Assembly (NCBI RefSeq): GCF_026242055.1
Contig: NZ_JAPJDL010000019.1
Span: forward strand, 62,001-126,000
Origin: Lentzea sp. NEAU-D7
GTDB taxonomy: Bacteria; Actinomycetota; Actinomycetes; Mycobacteriales; Pseudonocardiaceae
DNA: 64,000 nt
Direction: 5' to 3'
Below, one piece after another: positions 1 to 8,209 of the stretch. The notes beneath the pieces are model-generated. The model did no database searches. It had not been told where the DNA came from and saw only the letters and a list, made by a program, of their open reading frames with translations. The position numbers and the translations under genes were made by a program. Every line of letters begins with the position of its first letter. Position 1 is the first letter of the stretch.

Positions 1-177
1 GCGCGCGAGACGGGCGATCTCCGCGACCGTCACGTGCGGGCTCATCCGCGTGCCGCCCTTGCCCATGCCGCGCGCGGTGTTGTCGATGACGAGCACACCT
101 TTCATGCCGGTGCGCCGGTCGGACACGCAGACGACCTTCTCCGGCCCCCACTCGTCCATGAGCTCGAGAACGTCCAT
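1..177 (-). CDS. Glu/Leu/Phe/Val dehydrogenase family protein (partial, N-terminus only)
   Basis: Only the first 59 codons are in the window; the gene runs off the left edge. The visible protein carries the N-terminal signature of the glutamate/leucine dehydrogenase family (GMKGVLVIDNTARGMGKGG, with the GKGGTRM substrate-site motif), which oxidatively deaminates an amino acid with NAD(P)+. ATG at 177 is chosen over GTG at 180 because GAGG lies six bases before it. The ribosome binding site overlaps the stop of the upstream FAD oxidase, so translation is probably coupled. It is the third gene of a leftward operon with an aldehyde dehydrogenase and an FAD oxidase, pointing to catabolism of an amino acid or amine. 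The exact substrate cannot be told from this fragment. Confidence 0.85.
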   Translation of the reverse strand, partial: MDVLELMDEWGPEKVVCVSDRRTGMKGVLVIDNTARGMGKGGTRMSPHVTVAEIARLAR

Positions 178-185
178 CACATTCC

Positions 186-1346
186 TCACACGCAGTTGAG
201 TTCCGGCCGTGCCTTGTCGGCGGCGAACCTGGAGGCGTCCAGACTGGACACGTCGACGAAGGGCTCGCGTCCGAGCACGAGATCGCGCACGACCTCGCCG
301 ACCGCGGGCCCCTGCAGGAACCCGTGTCCCGAGAAGCCCGTGGCGTAGAAGAACCTGCCCGCTGAACCGATCAGCGCGTTGTGGTCCGGCGTCACCTCGT
401 ACAGCCCGGCCCACCCGTCGCGCACGCCCACGTCCAGCAGTCTCGGTGCCCGCCTGGCGATGGCCTCGGTGAGGCGGGGCAGCCACGCGTCCGACATGTC
501 GAGCTTGAAACCCGGTGTCTCGTCGGGATCGGACATGCCGAACAGCAGTCCCCGGCCCTCGCGGTGGAAGTAGAAGGTGCTGCCGAAGTCGATGGTGAAG
601 GGAGTCACCCGATCGTGTAGCTCCGGCATGGGTTCGGTGAACATGATCTGCCGCCGCAAGGGGGAAACGGGCAGGTCAACGCCCACCATCTGGCCGATCT
701 CCCGCGACCAGGCACCCGCCGCGCAGACCAGAGTCCGCGCTGAAACCGCCCCGCGGTCGGTTTCGACGCGAAAAGTGTCAGACCCCGTCCCTACGATCGA
801 TCTCACGGTTGTTCTGGTGTGGAAGCGGACACCGGATCGGCGGGCAGCGGTGGCGTAGCCCAGTACGACGGACTCAGGCGTGCAGTGTCCGTCGTCGGGC
901 GAGAAGGTCGCCGCGAGCAGGCCGTCCGTTTCGATCAGCGGCGAGATCCGCCGGGCCTCCTCGACAGTCAGCATGCGGCTGCGCACGCCGAGGGAGTTCT
1001 GGAGATCGACGTTGCGCTCGAACGCCGTGACGTGTTCCCGAGAGGAAAGGAGGAACAGGTAGCCGACCTGGTGCAGATCGATCTCCTGCCCGGGGCGCTG
1101 CGGAAAGCGCTGGAACAGTTCGATGGATCGAGCTCCGAGCCTGATGTTCAGTTCGTCGGAGAACTGGGCGCGCACTCCACCCGCTGCCTTGCAGGTGGAG
1201 CCGGACCCCAGGTCATCCCTCTCCACGACCACGACGTCCCGGACTCCTGCCTCGGCGAGGTGGAAGGCGATGGATGTGCCCATCACCCCGCCGCCGATGA
1301 CGACGACCTCTGCTTGAGCGGGCAGCTCAGGCGAGGCGGAAGTCAA
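186..1346 (-). CDS. FAD-dependent oxidoreductase (DAO / sarcosine oxidase-like)
   Basis: 386 residues, the normal size for single-chain D-amino-acid, glycine or sarcosine oxidase-like flavoenzymes. The ADP-binding Rossmann motif VIGGGVMG sits at residues 16-23, followed by an acidic beta-2 end (VVVERDDLGSGST). A C-terminal DHNALIG segment near residue 325 is the usual second FAD contact. It probably oxidises a secondary or primary amine or imino acid with release of peroxide. The start is TTG 1346, preceded by GAGG eight bases upstream and overlapping the end of the aldehyde dehydrogenase gene by 20 bp. Operon position suggests it works in the same amino-acid breakdown route. Substrate is not assignable from sequence alone. 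Confidence 0.88.
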   Translation of the reverse strand: MTSASPELPAQAEVVVIGGGVMGTSIAFHLAEAGVRDVVVVERDDLGSGSTCKAAGGVRAQFSDELNIRLGARSIELFQRFPQRPGQEIDLHQVGYLFLLSSREHVTAFERNVDLQNSLGVRSRMLTVEEARRISPLIETDGLLAATFSPDDGHCTPESVVLGYATAARRSGVRFHTRTTVRSIVGTGSDTFRVETDRGAVSARTLVCAAGAWSREIGQMVGVDLPVSPLRRQIMFTEPMPELHDRVTPFTIDFGSTFYFHREGRGLLFGMSDPDETPGFKLDMSDAWLPRLTEAIARRAPRLLDVGVRDGWAGLYEVTPDHNALIGSAGRFFYATGFSGHGFLQGPAVGEVVRDLVLGREPFVDVSSLDASRFAADKARPELNCV

Positions 1347-2811
1347 GGTTCGCCTCGATCGCGAGAGTGTCCATCTGCGCCTTCTGCAGCTTCCCGGAGT
1401 AGTCCCAGTTCATGGACTGCCAGCGGGTGAACTGGTCGAGCACCCACACGCCCGACTGCCGGGAGCCGTTGCCGCTCTTGCCATTGCCGCCGAACGGCAG
1501 GTGCGCCTCGGCCCCGGACGTCGAGTTGTTGACGCTGACCATTCCGGCGGAGATGCCGGCGCGGAACCGGAAGGCCTTGTTCGGGTCCGTGGTGTAGATC
1601 GAGCAGGAGAGGCCGTAGCCCGGCTTGTTGCCGAGCTCGATCGCCTCGTCGAGGTCCGAGTAGCTCATGACGCCGACGAGCGGGCCGAACGTCTCCTGCA
1701 GGAACAGTTCGTCGTCGTCGCGCACACCGGAAACGATTGCGGGGTGGTAGAAGAAGCCGTTCTCGCCAGTGAAACCGTTGCGCGGACTGGTGGCCGAGAT
1801 GCGGCCGGTCGGGCCGTGCACCACGTGGTGCTCGCCGATCCAGCCGAGGTACTTCTCGTACGCCAGTGCGAACTTCTCGTCCAGCAACGGTCCGTAGAGG
1901 ACATCACCGGTCGGGTCGCCCACGGTGGCAGTGGCGACGGCCTCGACGAACCGGGTCAGGAACTCGTCGTGCACCGACTCGTGCACGATCGCCGTGCCGA
2001 GCGAGGTGCAGCGCTGGCCCGCGGAACCGAAGCCGGCGAACAACGCGCCCTGCACGGCCAGGTCGAGGTCCGCGTCCTCGGTGACGACCATCGGGTTCTT
2101 GCCGCCCAGCTCCAGGCACGGTGTCTGGAGGTGGCGTCCGCACAGCTCGCCGATGCGCACACCGACCTCGCTGGACCCGGTGAAGCCGACCTTGTCGACC
2201 AGCCCTTGCCGCAGTGACTGTTCGAGTCCGTCGTAGGTCTCCGAGCCCTCGGCGAAGACGATCTCGAACACGCCGTCCGGGATGCCGGCGGCCTGGAACA
2301 CGTCGTAGAAGGCCTGGGCCGACGCGGCGGAGTACTCGGCGGGCTTCCAGACGACGGAGTTGCCGCACAGCAACGCCGGGATGATGTACCAGGACGGCAC
2401 GGCGACCGGGAAGTTGCCCGCGGTGATGATCGCCGCGACACCGACCGGGTTGCGGAACGTGAAGAGCTGCTTGTCCGCCATCTCCGAGGGGACCGTCTGC
2501 CCGTAGAGGCGCCTGCCCTCGCCGACGAAGAAGTTCGCGGTGTCGACGATCTCCTGCACCTCGCCGCGGGCCTCCGCGATCGGCTTGCCGATCTCTCGGG
2601 TCACGAGCTGGGAGAGGGGCTCGAAGTTCGCCTCGACCAGGCGGCCGATGTTGCCGATGACCTGGCCGCGCACCGGCGCGGGTACGCGTGCCCACGCGCG
2701 CTGGGCGGCCTTGGCCCGCTGAGCGGCGTCGACGAAGTCGCGGCTGGTCCCGAGCTCGATCTCGGCGACCACGTCGGAGGTGTTCGACGGGTTCGTGGAG
2801 ATGTAGGGCAT
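1327..2811 (-). CDS. NAD(P)-dependent aldehyde dehydrogenase
   Basis: 494 residues, full length for the ALDH superfamily. The catalytic cysteine is C268 in GQRCTS, the general base E234 in LELGGKNP, the oxyanion Asn N133 in AGNFP, and the NAD-binding loop GFTGSSEVG is at 209-217. The frame stays open well upstream, but the protein homology starts at ATG 2811 (MPYIST), which also leaves an 81-bp divergent promoter region to the LysR gene. It is the first gene of a leftward operon with an FAD oxidase and a Glu/Leu-type dehydrogenase, so its aldehyde is probably a semialdehyde made during amino-acid degradation (lysine or a related compound would fit; this is inference). Confidence 0.92.
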   Translation of the reverse strand: MPYISTNPSNTSDVVAEIELGTSRDFVDAAQRAKAAQRAWARVPAPVRGQVIGNIGRLVEANFEPLSQLVTREIGKPIAEARGEVQEIVDTANFFVGEGRRLYGQTVPSEMADKQLFTFRNPVGVAAIITAGNFPVAVPSWYIIPALLCGNSVVWKPAEYSAASAQAFYDVFQAAGIPDGVFEIVFAEGSETYDGLEQSLRQGLVDKVGFTGSSEVGVRIGELCGRHLQTPCLELGGKNPMVVTEDADLDLAVQGALFAGFGSAGQRCTSLGTAIVHESVHDEFLTRFVEAVATATVGDPTGDVLYGPLLDEKFALAYEKYLGWIGEHHVVHGPTGRISATSPRNGFTGENGFFYHPAIVSGVRDDDELFLQETFGPLVGVMSYSDLDEAIELGNKPGYGLSCSIYTTDPNKAFRFRAGISAGMVSVNNSTSGAEAHLPFGGNGKSGNGSRQSGVWVLDQFTRWQSMNWDYSGKLQKAQMDTLAIEANLDFRLA

Positions 2812-2892
2812 GCATCCACCCTGGTCGGTGGGCCGTGGATGCGCCAGAGGTCGCAGAACGAAACCTCGCGACGTCGAGCATAAGCTGGCCTG

Positions 2893-3810
2893 GTGCTCAA
2901 CCCGGTCCATCTCCGCACGCTCGTCGAGGTCGTGAAGACGGGCTCCTTCGCCGAGGCCGCCCGCCGCCTCGGCTACACGTCGTCGGCCGTGTCGCAGCAG
3001 ATCTCGGCGTTCGAGCGGGCGGTCGGCGTGACGCTCTTCGAACGTGAGGCGCACTCGATCAGGCCGGCCGCCGCCGCTCTGCTGATCGCCGACCGCGGTG
3101 GCGAGTTGCTCGCGGCGTTCGACGGGTTCGAGCACGAGGTGAAGGCGATGGTGCAGGGCCTGCGCGGGCGCCTGCGGATCGGCACGTTCCCCACGGCCAG
3201 TGCGCGGGTCGTGCCGAAGGCGCTGGCGAAGCTGCAGGCGGAGTTGCCGGGCGCCGAGATCCGCCTGGACGAGGCGGAGCCGGACGACGTGCTGCCGCTC
3301 GTGCTGTCCGGCGACCTCGACCTCGCGCTGGTCTACGCGTACGACCTCGTGCCGCGCACGTGGCCGGAAGAGCTGACCGTGCTGCCGTTGCTCGACGAGT
3401 CCCTGCTGGTCATGGTGCCGGCCGGGCACCAAGCGGCGAAGAACAACGTCAAGCTCGAAGACCTCAAGGACGAACGCTGGATCGCGTCACGCGACGGGAC
3501 CTCCGGTGCCACCTGTCTCACGCGCCTGTGCGCGGCGGCGGGCTTCGCTCCCAAGATCGCTTTCAGGAGCAACGACTACGAGGTTGTGCAGTCGCTGGTG
3601 GCGGCCGGTGTCGGTGTCGCACTCGTTCCCGCGCTCGGGCACAGGAAGCTGTCCGGCACGCATGCGATGCCGTTGCGCCACAAGCCTTTGCGCAGGCACG
3701 TGCACGTCGTGCACCGCACGGCGAACACCAATCCCCTGCTGCGCGACGCGGTGAACGCACTCCAGGAGGTGTGCCGGAACGCCGTGGCAGGTCACCTGTA
3801 CCAGCCGTGA
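2893..3810 (+). CDS. LysR family transcriptional regulator
   Basis: 305 residues: winged HTH at about 1-60 (GSFAEAARRLGYTSSAVSQQ recognition region) and a LysR substrate-binding domain at about 90-295. It is divergent from the aldehyde dehydrogenase operon and is the likely activator of it, responding to a pathway intermediate. Start GTG 2893 lies six bases after a TAAGCT -10-like box (2881-2886), so the message may be leaderless. The 81-bp region 2812-2892 should hold the LysR box. LysR proteins of this shape are usually autoregulated from the divergent promoter. Confidence 0.92.
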   Translation: MLNPVHLRTLVEVVKTGSFAEAARRLGYTSSAVSQQISAFERAVGVTLFEREAHSIRPAAAALLIADRGGELLAAFDGFEHEVKAMVQGLRGRLRIGTFPTASARVVPKALAKLQAELPGAEIRLDEAEPDDVLPLVLSGDLDLALVYAYDLVPRTWPEELTVLPLLDESLLVMVPAGHQAAKNNVKLEDLKDERWIASRDGTSGATCLTRLCAAAGFAPKIAFRSNDYEVVQSLVAAGVGVALVPALGHRKLSGTHAMPLRHKPLRRHVHVVHRTANTNPLLRDAVNALQEVCRNAVAGHLYQP

Positions 3811-3835
3811 AGGAGAAAGGCGGCCAGACGTTCTC

Positions 3836-4024
3836 ATGAAGCGTGGGCTGGTGTTCTTGATCGTGATCGCCGTCTGGTTGGTCACGAGCCTGGTGTTGTG
3901 GTTGCGGACCACCTTCTGGGTGGCGTTCGCGTGGTTCGTCGGCCAGTTCGTGCTGATGTTCGTCGGTGCCGTGGTCGTCGAGTTGCGCGACCGGTGGCGG
4001 GCCCGCCGGGCCCGCGCCGACTGA
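3836..4024 (+). CDS. Small two-helix membrane protein
   Basis: 62 residues with two hydrophobic stretches (about 5-22 and 26-50) and a basic C-terminal tail (RDRWRARRARAD), so the tail should face the cytoplasm. No family is recognised. ATG 3836 is used; an AGGAG lies about 20 bases upstream, rather far for a ribosome binding site. It follows the LysR gene by 25 bp and ends just before the convergent DUF664 gene. Function unknown. Confidence 0.6.
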   Translation: MKRGLVFLIVIAVWLVTSLVLWLRTTFWVAFAWFVGQFVLMFVGAVVVELRDRWRARRARAD

Positions 4025-4027
4025 TCT

Positions 4028-4513
4028 CTACTCGCCGGTCTGCCCGTCCGCGAGTTCGCGGAGGAGGTCCAGATGGCCCACGTGGCGCGCGGTTTCCTGC
4101 GCCACGTGGGCCAGGATCCACCGCACGGTGCGTTCGCCGTCGGCGGCCATCGCGTCGGGGGCCAGCTTCTTCAGCGCCTCGGCGTTCGTCCATTCCTCGC
4201 GGTAGGCCTGGACGAGCGACTCCGGGGTGTCGTCGTCTTCGAGCTCCCAGGACGGGTCCGGGTCGCCCTCCCACAGCGACGGCAGGTCGAGGCCCGCGCC
4301 CGCGATGCACAGCCAGTACCGCTCGACGGCCGTCAGGTGCTTCAGGACGCCGAGTGCCGTCAGCTTCGGGGACGTGGCGATCGGGGCCGCCGCGGCCTGG
4401 TCGCGGGTCAGGCCGTCGACCTTGAGCACGGCGGTCTTGCGGAGGAAGTCGAGGAACTCCCAGGCGAGCACGCTTTCGTCGGTGGCGCGCTTCTCGGGCC
4501 AGGTTCGGGTCAC
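4028..4513 (-). CDS. DinB / DUF664 family protein (mycothiol transferase-like)
   Basis: 161 residues forming the four-helix DinB fold. The metal-site histidines expected for the family appear in LKHLTAVERYW and in HVAQETARHVGHLD. DUF664 members in actinobacteria are related to mycothiol-dependent transferases. Start GTG 4513 overlaps the stop of the DUF397 gene by a shared GTGA, so the two are translationally coupled. Why a DinB protein sits with an XRE/DUF397 pair is not known; it may simply be co-transcribed cargo. Confidence 0.85.
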   Translation of the reverse strand: MTRTWPEKRATDESVLAWEFLDFLRKTAVLKVDGLTRDQAAAAPIATSPKLTALGVLKHLTAVERYWLCIAGAGLDLPSLWEGDPDPSWELEDDDTPESLVQAYREEWTNAEALKKLAPDAMAADGERTVRWILAHVAQETARHVGHLDLLRELADGQTGE

Positions 4514-4680
4514 CGGGCGAGTTTGTCAGCCTTCGCCGCCGCGAGGAACGCGGACCAGGCGTCCGTCCCGAGCGCGATGTGGGCGGCCGGAGCCTTGCTG
4601 TCCCGCAGCCCGACGCCGCGTCCGATCTCGACGCAGTCGGTGCCGTTGGGGCTGTAGCTGCTCTTGCGCCATTCGGTCAT
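4510..4680 (-). CDS. DUF397 domain protein
   Basis: 56 residues, read directly from the minus strand. It begins MTEWRKSSYSPNGTDCVEIG and continues with the LRDSK motif, which is the DUF397 signature; the whole domain is present. DUF397 proteins are encoded next to DUF5753 helix-turn-helix proteins in most actinomycetes, and members such as those at the Streptomyces whiJ locus act with the regulator in development. ATG 4680 lies 13 bp after the stop of the HTH gene and the stop overlaps the DUF664 start. It is likely the partner or antagonist of the upstream DNA-binding protein. Confidence 0.93.
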   Translation of the reverse strand: MTEWRKSSYSPNGTDCVEIGRGVGLRDSKAPAAHIALGTDAWSAFLAAAKADKLAR

Positions 4681-4693
4681 CGCGATCGGCTCC

Positions 4694-5527
4694 TCAGGAG
4701 ATGATGCTGGCGATCAACTCCTGCGATTCTTCCACGCTCAGCGCGGTCTGATCGAGTGACTTGAGGATGCGCGAGTAAGCCTCGATGGAGGCCTTGTCGT
4801 CCAGGTAGACGCCGTGGTTCTCGGCGTCGATGAAGACGACTGATTCCAGTTTGTCGAACTTGAGGAAGGTGAACGAGCCTGCTGTGCCCGCGTGGGCTCC
4901 AAGAGACGTGGGCACGATCCGATAAGTGATGTACGGCCGGAGCCCCATGGTCATGAGGTGATGCAGCTGATCCGACATCAGCTCAGAACTGCCGACGGGA
5001 AGGTGCAGCGCCTGTTCGTGGATGAAGAAGGTCATCACGCACCGCCGGTTGATCAGCTGTTGCTGGCGCGCGGTTCGGGCTGCGACGCGTTCGTCGGCTT
5101 CTTTCGCGGGCGAGTTCGGGTTCCCCTCGATCAGCGCGCGCAAGTAGTCCGGGAGTTGGAGCAGGCCTGGGATGAGGTGCATGCTCCAGCACAGCAATTC
5201 GGTGGCGACTTTCTCGTTCTCGCCGAGAGTGCGCGGCCAGCCGGGAGACCTCTCGCCGTGCACCTGGAGCCAGCCTGAGCGGTCGGCCTCGCGGAACATC
5301 GTGAGCAGGTGGTCAGATTCCTCCAGCGGTGTGCGGCACACGCCCAGCAACCGGATGAGGTCGTGTTCGCTGATGCCGCCCTTGCCGTTCATCAGGTCGG
5401 ACAGCTTGGCGGGGTCCCAGCCGGCGAGTTGCGAGGCGCCGCGTCCGGTCAGGCCCGCTTTGTCGATGGCCGCGCGTATGCCCGCGCCGAACTCACGTCC
5501 TCGTACCGTGGAGTCTCTCTTTGGCAT
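4694..5527 (-). CDS. Helix-turn-helix regulator with DUF5753 domain
   Basis: 277 residues: an XRE-type HTH at about 10-65 (ASQLAGWDPAKLSDLMNGKG) followed by a DUF5753 domain at about 90-270, containing the typical LLCWSMHLIPGLLQLPDYLRAL and QQQLINRR segments. This is the regulator half of the DUF5753/DUF397 pair. ATG 5527 lies six bases after a TAGCTT -10-like box, suggesting a leaderless message, and a perfect CACAC-ATC-GTGTG palindrome lies just upstream, a candidate autoregulatory operator. Order HTH - DUF397 - DUF664 on one strand indicates one operon. Confidence 0.92.
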   Translation of the reverse strand: MPKRDSTVRGREFGAGIRAAIDKAGLTGRGASQLAGWDPAKLSDLMNGKGGISEHDLIRLLGVCRTPLEESDHLLTMFREADRSGWLQVHGERSPGWPRTLGENEKVATELLCWSMHLIPGLLQLPDYLRALIEGNPNSPAKEADERVAARTARQQQLINRRCVMTFFIHEQALHLPVGSSELMSDQLHHLMTMGLRPYITYRIVPTSLGAHAGTAGSFTFLKFDKLESVVFIDAENHGVYLDDKASIEAYSRILKSLDQTALSVEESQELIASIIS

Positions 5528-5533
5528 GAAATG

Positions 5534-5587
5534 AAGCTAGAGCCACACATCGTGTGATTCCACCAGGTTCGGCCGAATTCAGCCGAA
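5534..5587 (-). promoter_or_regulatory. Promoter and two palindromes upstream of the DUF5753 regulator
   Basis: On the minus strand a TAGCTT -10-like hexamer (5534-5539) ends six bases before the ATG. A perfect palindrome CACAC-ATC-GTGTG occupies 5544-5556, in the -10/-35 spacer, and a near-perfect 20-bp palindrome centred on GAATTC (TTCGGC arms, one mismatch) occupies 5568-5587. Either is a plausible binding site for the HTH protein. The rest of the gap to 5805 shows no gene. Confidence 0.5.
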
Positions 5588-5805
5588 GAGGGGTTCGTGT
5601 TGGAAGTGCTCCAACGTCCTAAGTGGCCGGTGTTCTTCCAGTGGTGCTGGCGGAGCTTGGGGCAGACGGTTTCCCATGGTTCCGTTGGTGTCGTTCAACG
5701 AGTTTGCAGTCGTGGCGGGACAACCATTCCTGGGCTTGGCGTGCTCCTGGTGGCCGGGACGAACGTCCACGTCCCCTGTGCGGACGGTACCCGGCGCGTT
5801 CCTGA

Positions 5806-7392
5806 TCAGGAGGCGGATTTGCGGTACCAGCGCGGGGAGGTGTTGATCGGGGGCTTGAGGCTCGCGTTCACCACGATCATGGTGGGGCCGTCGGCGGCGG
5901 AGAGGGCGGACCTGAGGTCGTCGAAGCCGTCGAGGGTGACGGCGGGGATGCCGAAGCTCTCGGCGAGCTTGGCGAAGTCCGGGCGGGTCAGGTCGACGCC
6001 GCTGATGGCGTGGTTCGCGATCTGCTGGTCGTAGCGGAGCATGCCGTAGCCGCCGTCGTCGACGAGCACGATGGTGAGCGGCAGGCCTTCTTGCTTCAAC
6101 GTCGCGAGGTCGCCGCACGCGAAGAGGAAACCTCCGTCGCCGACGACCGCGATCGTGCGGTGTTCGACGGCCGCGCCGATGGCCGCCGGGAAACCGAAGC
6201 CGAGCGTGCCCCAGCCGACCGGGTAGGCGAGGCCGCGCGGTCTGGTGACGTGGTGGAAACCGCCGATCCAGTAGCCGGGGATGCACATGTCGGCGACGAT
6301 CGTGGCATCGGTGTCTTCCAATGCCCGCAACAGCTTCGCGGCTTCGGGGGAGTCGGCTTCGGCCAGTGCGCGCACCTCCGCGTTGACGGACTCGATGTCG
6401 ACGCTGGCCGGCTTGGCCATCACCGTTGCGGCGAGGGCGGTGGTGACGGCGGCGGCGTCGCCTTCGAGCGTGACGTCGGCCGGGTAGTTCTTGGTCGCCT
6501 CGGCCTTGTCGATGTTGATGGCGAGCAGGGTGCGCGGCTTCGGCTGCAACCAGTTCTGGGTCATCATGCCGTCGAAGTCGGTGCCGACCGCGATGACGAG
6601 ATCGGCGTCGTCCCACAGCTTTCCGACGGGCGGTGCGTGCACCGGACCTCGCACGACGTAAGGGCTGTCCGTCAGGCCGCGGGCGCCGTACGTCGTGATG
6701 ATCGGTGCCTGAAGCTTGGCGGCCAACGCACCGATGGCTGCTCCTGCGCCTGAACGCGCCGCACCGCCGCCGGCCCAGATCAGGGGCCTCGACGCCCCGG
6801 CGATGAGCTTCTCGGCCTCGGTGAGGTCGGGGACGAGGTGCGCGGGCTCGGCCTTCGTCACGGTGTGGTGCGGAACGTCGGCGGACAGGAAGTCCGTCGG
6901 GACGCCCAGGTACACCGGGCCGTGCGGGCTTCGCGTGGCCTGCTGGACGGCCTTGTCGGCGTACGCGCCGAGATCCTGGGCGGACGGCACGTCGAACGAC
7001 GCCTTGGTGACCGGCGCGAACATGGCCTTCTGGTCGCGCGTCTCGTGCAGCACGCCGCGGTGCACGCCGGGCCGCCGCAGCGTCGAGGGGATGTCCGTGG
7101 CGATCACGAGCACCGGGCTCCCGGACGCCCATGCCTCGCCCGTGGCGCCCAGGGTGTTCGCCGCGCCGGGGCCGGTGGTCACGACCGCCACACCGAGCTT
7201 GCCGGTGGCGCGTGCGTAGCCGTCTGCGGCGTAGACCGCCGTTTGCTCGTGGCGCACGCCGATCATGCGGATGCCTGGGTGCTTCCGCAGTGCCTCCCAG
7301 ATGGCGAGGTTGTGCACGCCGGGCAGTCCGAACACCACCTCGACGTCGTGCGCGGCCAGCACTGCCAGCAAGCTCTCGGCACCCTTCGGCAT
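5806..7392 (-). CDS. Thiamine diphosphate-binding enzyme (acetolactate synthase / decarboxylase-like)
   Basis: 528 residues with the three ThDP-enzyme domains: N-terminal Pyr domain (catalytic Glu E49 in RHEQTAVYAADGYARATG), central domain at about 190-330, and C-terminal PP domain with the GDGGF...DDGGYGM ThDP/Mg motif starting at residue 418. The family includes acetolactate synthases, benzoylformate decarboxylases and guanidino-oxopentanoate decarboxylases. There is no adjacent small regulatory subunit, so a housekeeping IlvB is unlikely. ATG 7392 is the natural start. It stands alone; its substrate, probably a 2-keto acid, is not assignable. Confidence 0.88.
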   Translation of the reverse strand: MPKGAESLLAVLAAHDVEVVFGLPGVHNLAIWEALRKHPGIRMIGVRHEQTAVYAADGYARATGKLGVAVVTTGPGAANTLGATGEAWASGSPVLVIATDIPSTLRRPGVHRGVLHETRDQKAMFAPVTKASFDVPSAQDLGAYADKAVQQATRSPHGPVYLGVPTDFLSADVPHHTVTKAEPAHLVPDLTEAEKLIAGASRPLIWAGGGAARSGAGAAIGALAAKLQAPIITTYGARGLTDSPYVVRGPVHAPPVGKLWDDADLVIAVGTDFDGMMTQNWLQPKPRTLLAINIDKAEATKNYPADVTLEGDAAAVTTALAATVMAKPASVDIESVNAEVRALAEADSPEAAKLLRALEDTDATIVADMCIPGYWIGGFHHVTRPRGLAYPVGWGTLGFGFPAAIGAAVEHRTIAVVGDGGFLFACGDLATLKQEGLPLTIVLVDDGGYGMLRYDQQIANHAISGVDLTRPDFAKLAESFGIPAVTLDGFDDLRSALSAADGPTMIVVNASLKPPINTSPRWYRKSAS

Positions 7393-7852
7393 GGCCTCGA
7401 CGCTAAGGGCCGCTTACCGCGGCGGCAACGGGCGTGCAGCAGTTCTGGTGCTCAGCGTCAGCTCCACTCACGAGTTCAGTCCAACTGGGACGGTGTGAAC
7501 GTTCCGGTCCGCGAAATCTCGATCGATTCCGCTGAAACGCAATTGAGGTGTGTGCGGAGACTTGTCGATTTTCGACGCGTCACCGCGCCTTTTCGTCCTG
7601 AAGGGCGATTTGGCTGGGCGGCTCGGCCGTCAGCGCGGGTGGACCTGACGGCCGAACGGGGCGTGGTGCGCGTGAGGTTCGGTCTGGTGCGGACCTCGCG
7701 CGGCGGGACGGCATTTCCGGCCTTCTCGCGCCTTTGTTTCGGCGGATTCACGGCTTCGTGAATTGGCCTCGAGATGATTGACGAGTGAACTGTGTTCAGG
7801 GAGTGGCCCCTTGTGCCACCATGTGCGGCGACCGCGCGACCTGGGGGTGGAG
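7393..7852. other. Intergenic region without a convincing gene
   Basis: 460 bp between the divergent ThDP gene and the PLDc_N gene. No reading frame here has actinobacterial codon bias or recognisable domains. It contains a perfect 11-bp inverted repeat, TCGGCCGTCAG at 7623-7633 with its complement at 7645-7655, and a TTGACG-like hexamer near 7779. Nothing else is supportable. Confidence 0.5.
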
Positions 7853-8209
7853 ATGCTGTACTTCGGTGGGCTGTTCGGAGTGCTGATGATGGGCCTGTTG
7901 ATCTTCGCTGTCGTGGATGTGATCACGACCGACGAAGGCTCGGTTCGCAATCTGCCGAAGATGATGTGGCTTCTCCTGGTCTTGCTGTTCCCGTTGGTGG
8001 GATCGATCGCGTGGCTCGTTGCGGGCCGTCCGGTGGTGGGGACTGGACGCGCGCGATTCGGAACGCATGAACGAGGTGCTCCCGCTTTTTCCGAGTACGA
8101 CCGGCCGGGACGGTTCTCGGCCACCGATGCCGACGACGATCAGGAGTTCCTGCGCCGCTGCCGTGAGCGCGCGGAGGAACAACGACGCAAGGGACGCGAG
8201 AACCAGTGA
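7853..8209 (+). CDS. PLDc_N domain membrane protein
   Basis: 118 residues from ATG 7853, which has GGGGGTGG immediately upstream; the frame is open further upstream but without homology. Two membrane segments (about 2-22 and 36-58) enclose the phospholipase D N-terminal/cardiolipin-synthase-type motif MMWLLLVLLFPLVGSIAWLV, followed by a charged cytoplasmic tail. In actinobacteria such short proteins stand alone without the catalytic HKD domains; function is unknown. The stop overlaps the GTG start of the next lipoprotein gene. Confidence 0.8.
   Translation: MLYFGGLFGVLMMGLLIFAVVDVITTDEGSVRNLPKMMWLLLVLLFPLVGSIAWLVAGRPVVGTGRARFGTHERGAPAFSEYDRPGRFSATDADDDQEFLRRCRERAEEQRRKGRENQ

Noticed and set aside
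5806-7392. Assignment as IlvB acetolactate synthase
   Set aside because: No regulatory subunit gene and no ilv neighbours; only the ThDP-enzyme family can be supported.
7476-7751. Possible 91-codon gene on the minus strand in the 7.4-7.85 kb gap
   Set aside because: Arg/Thr-rich translation, no ribosome binding site, codon third positions not GC-biased.
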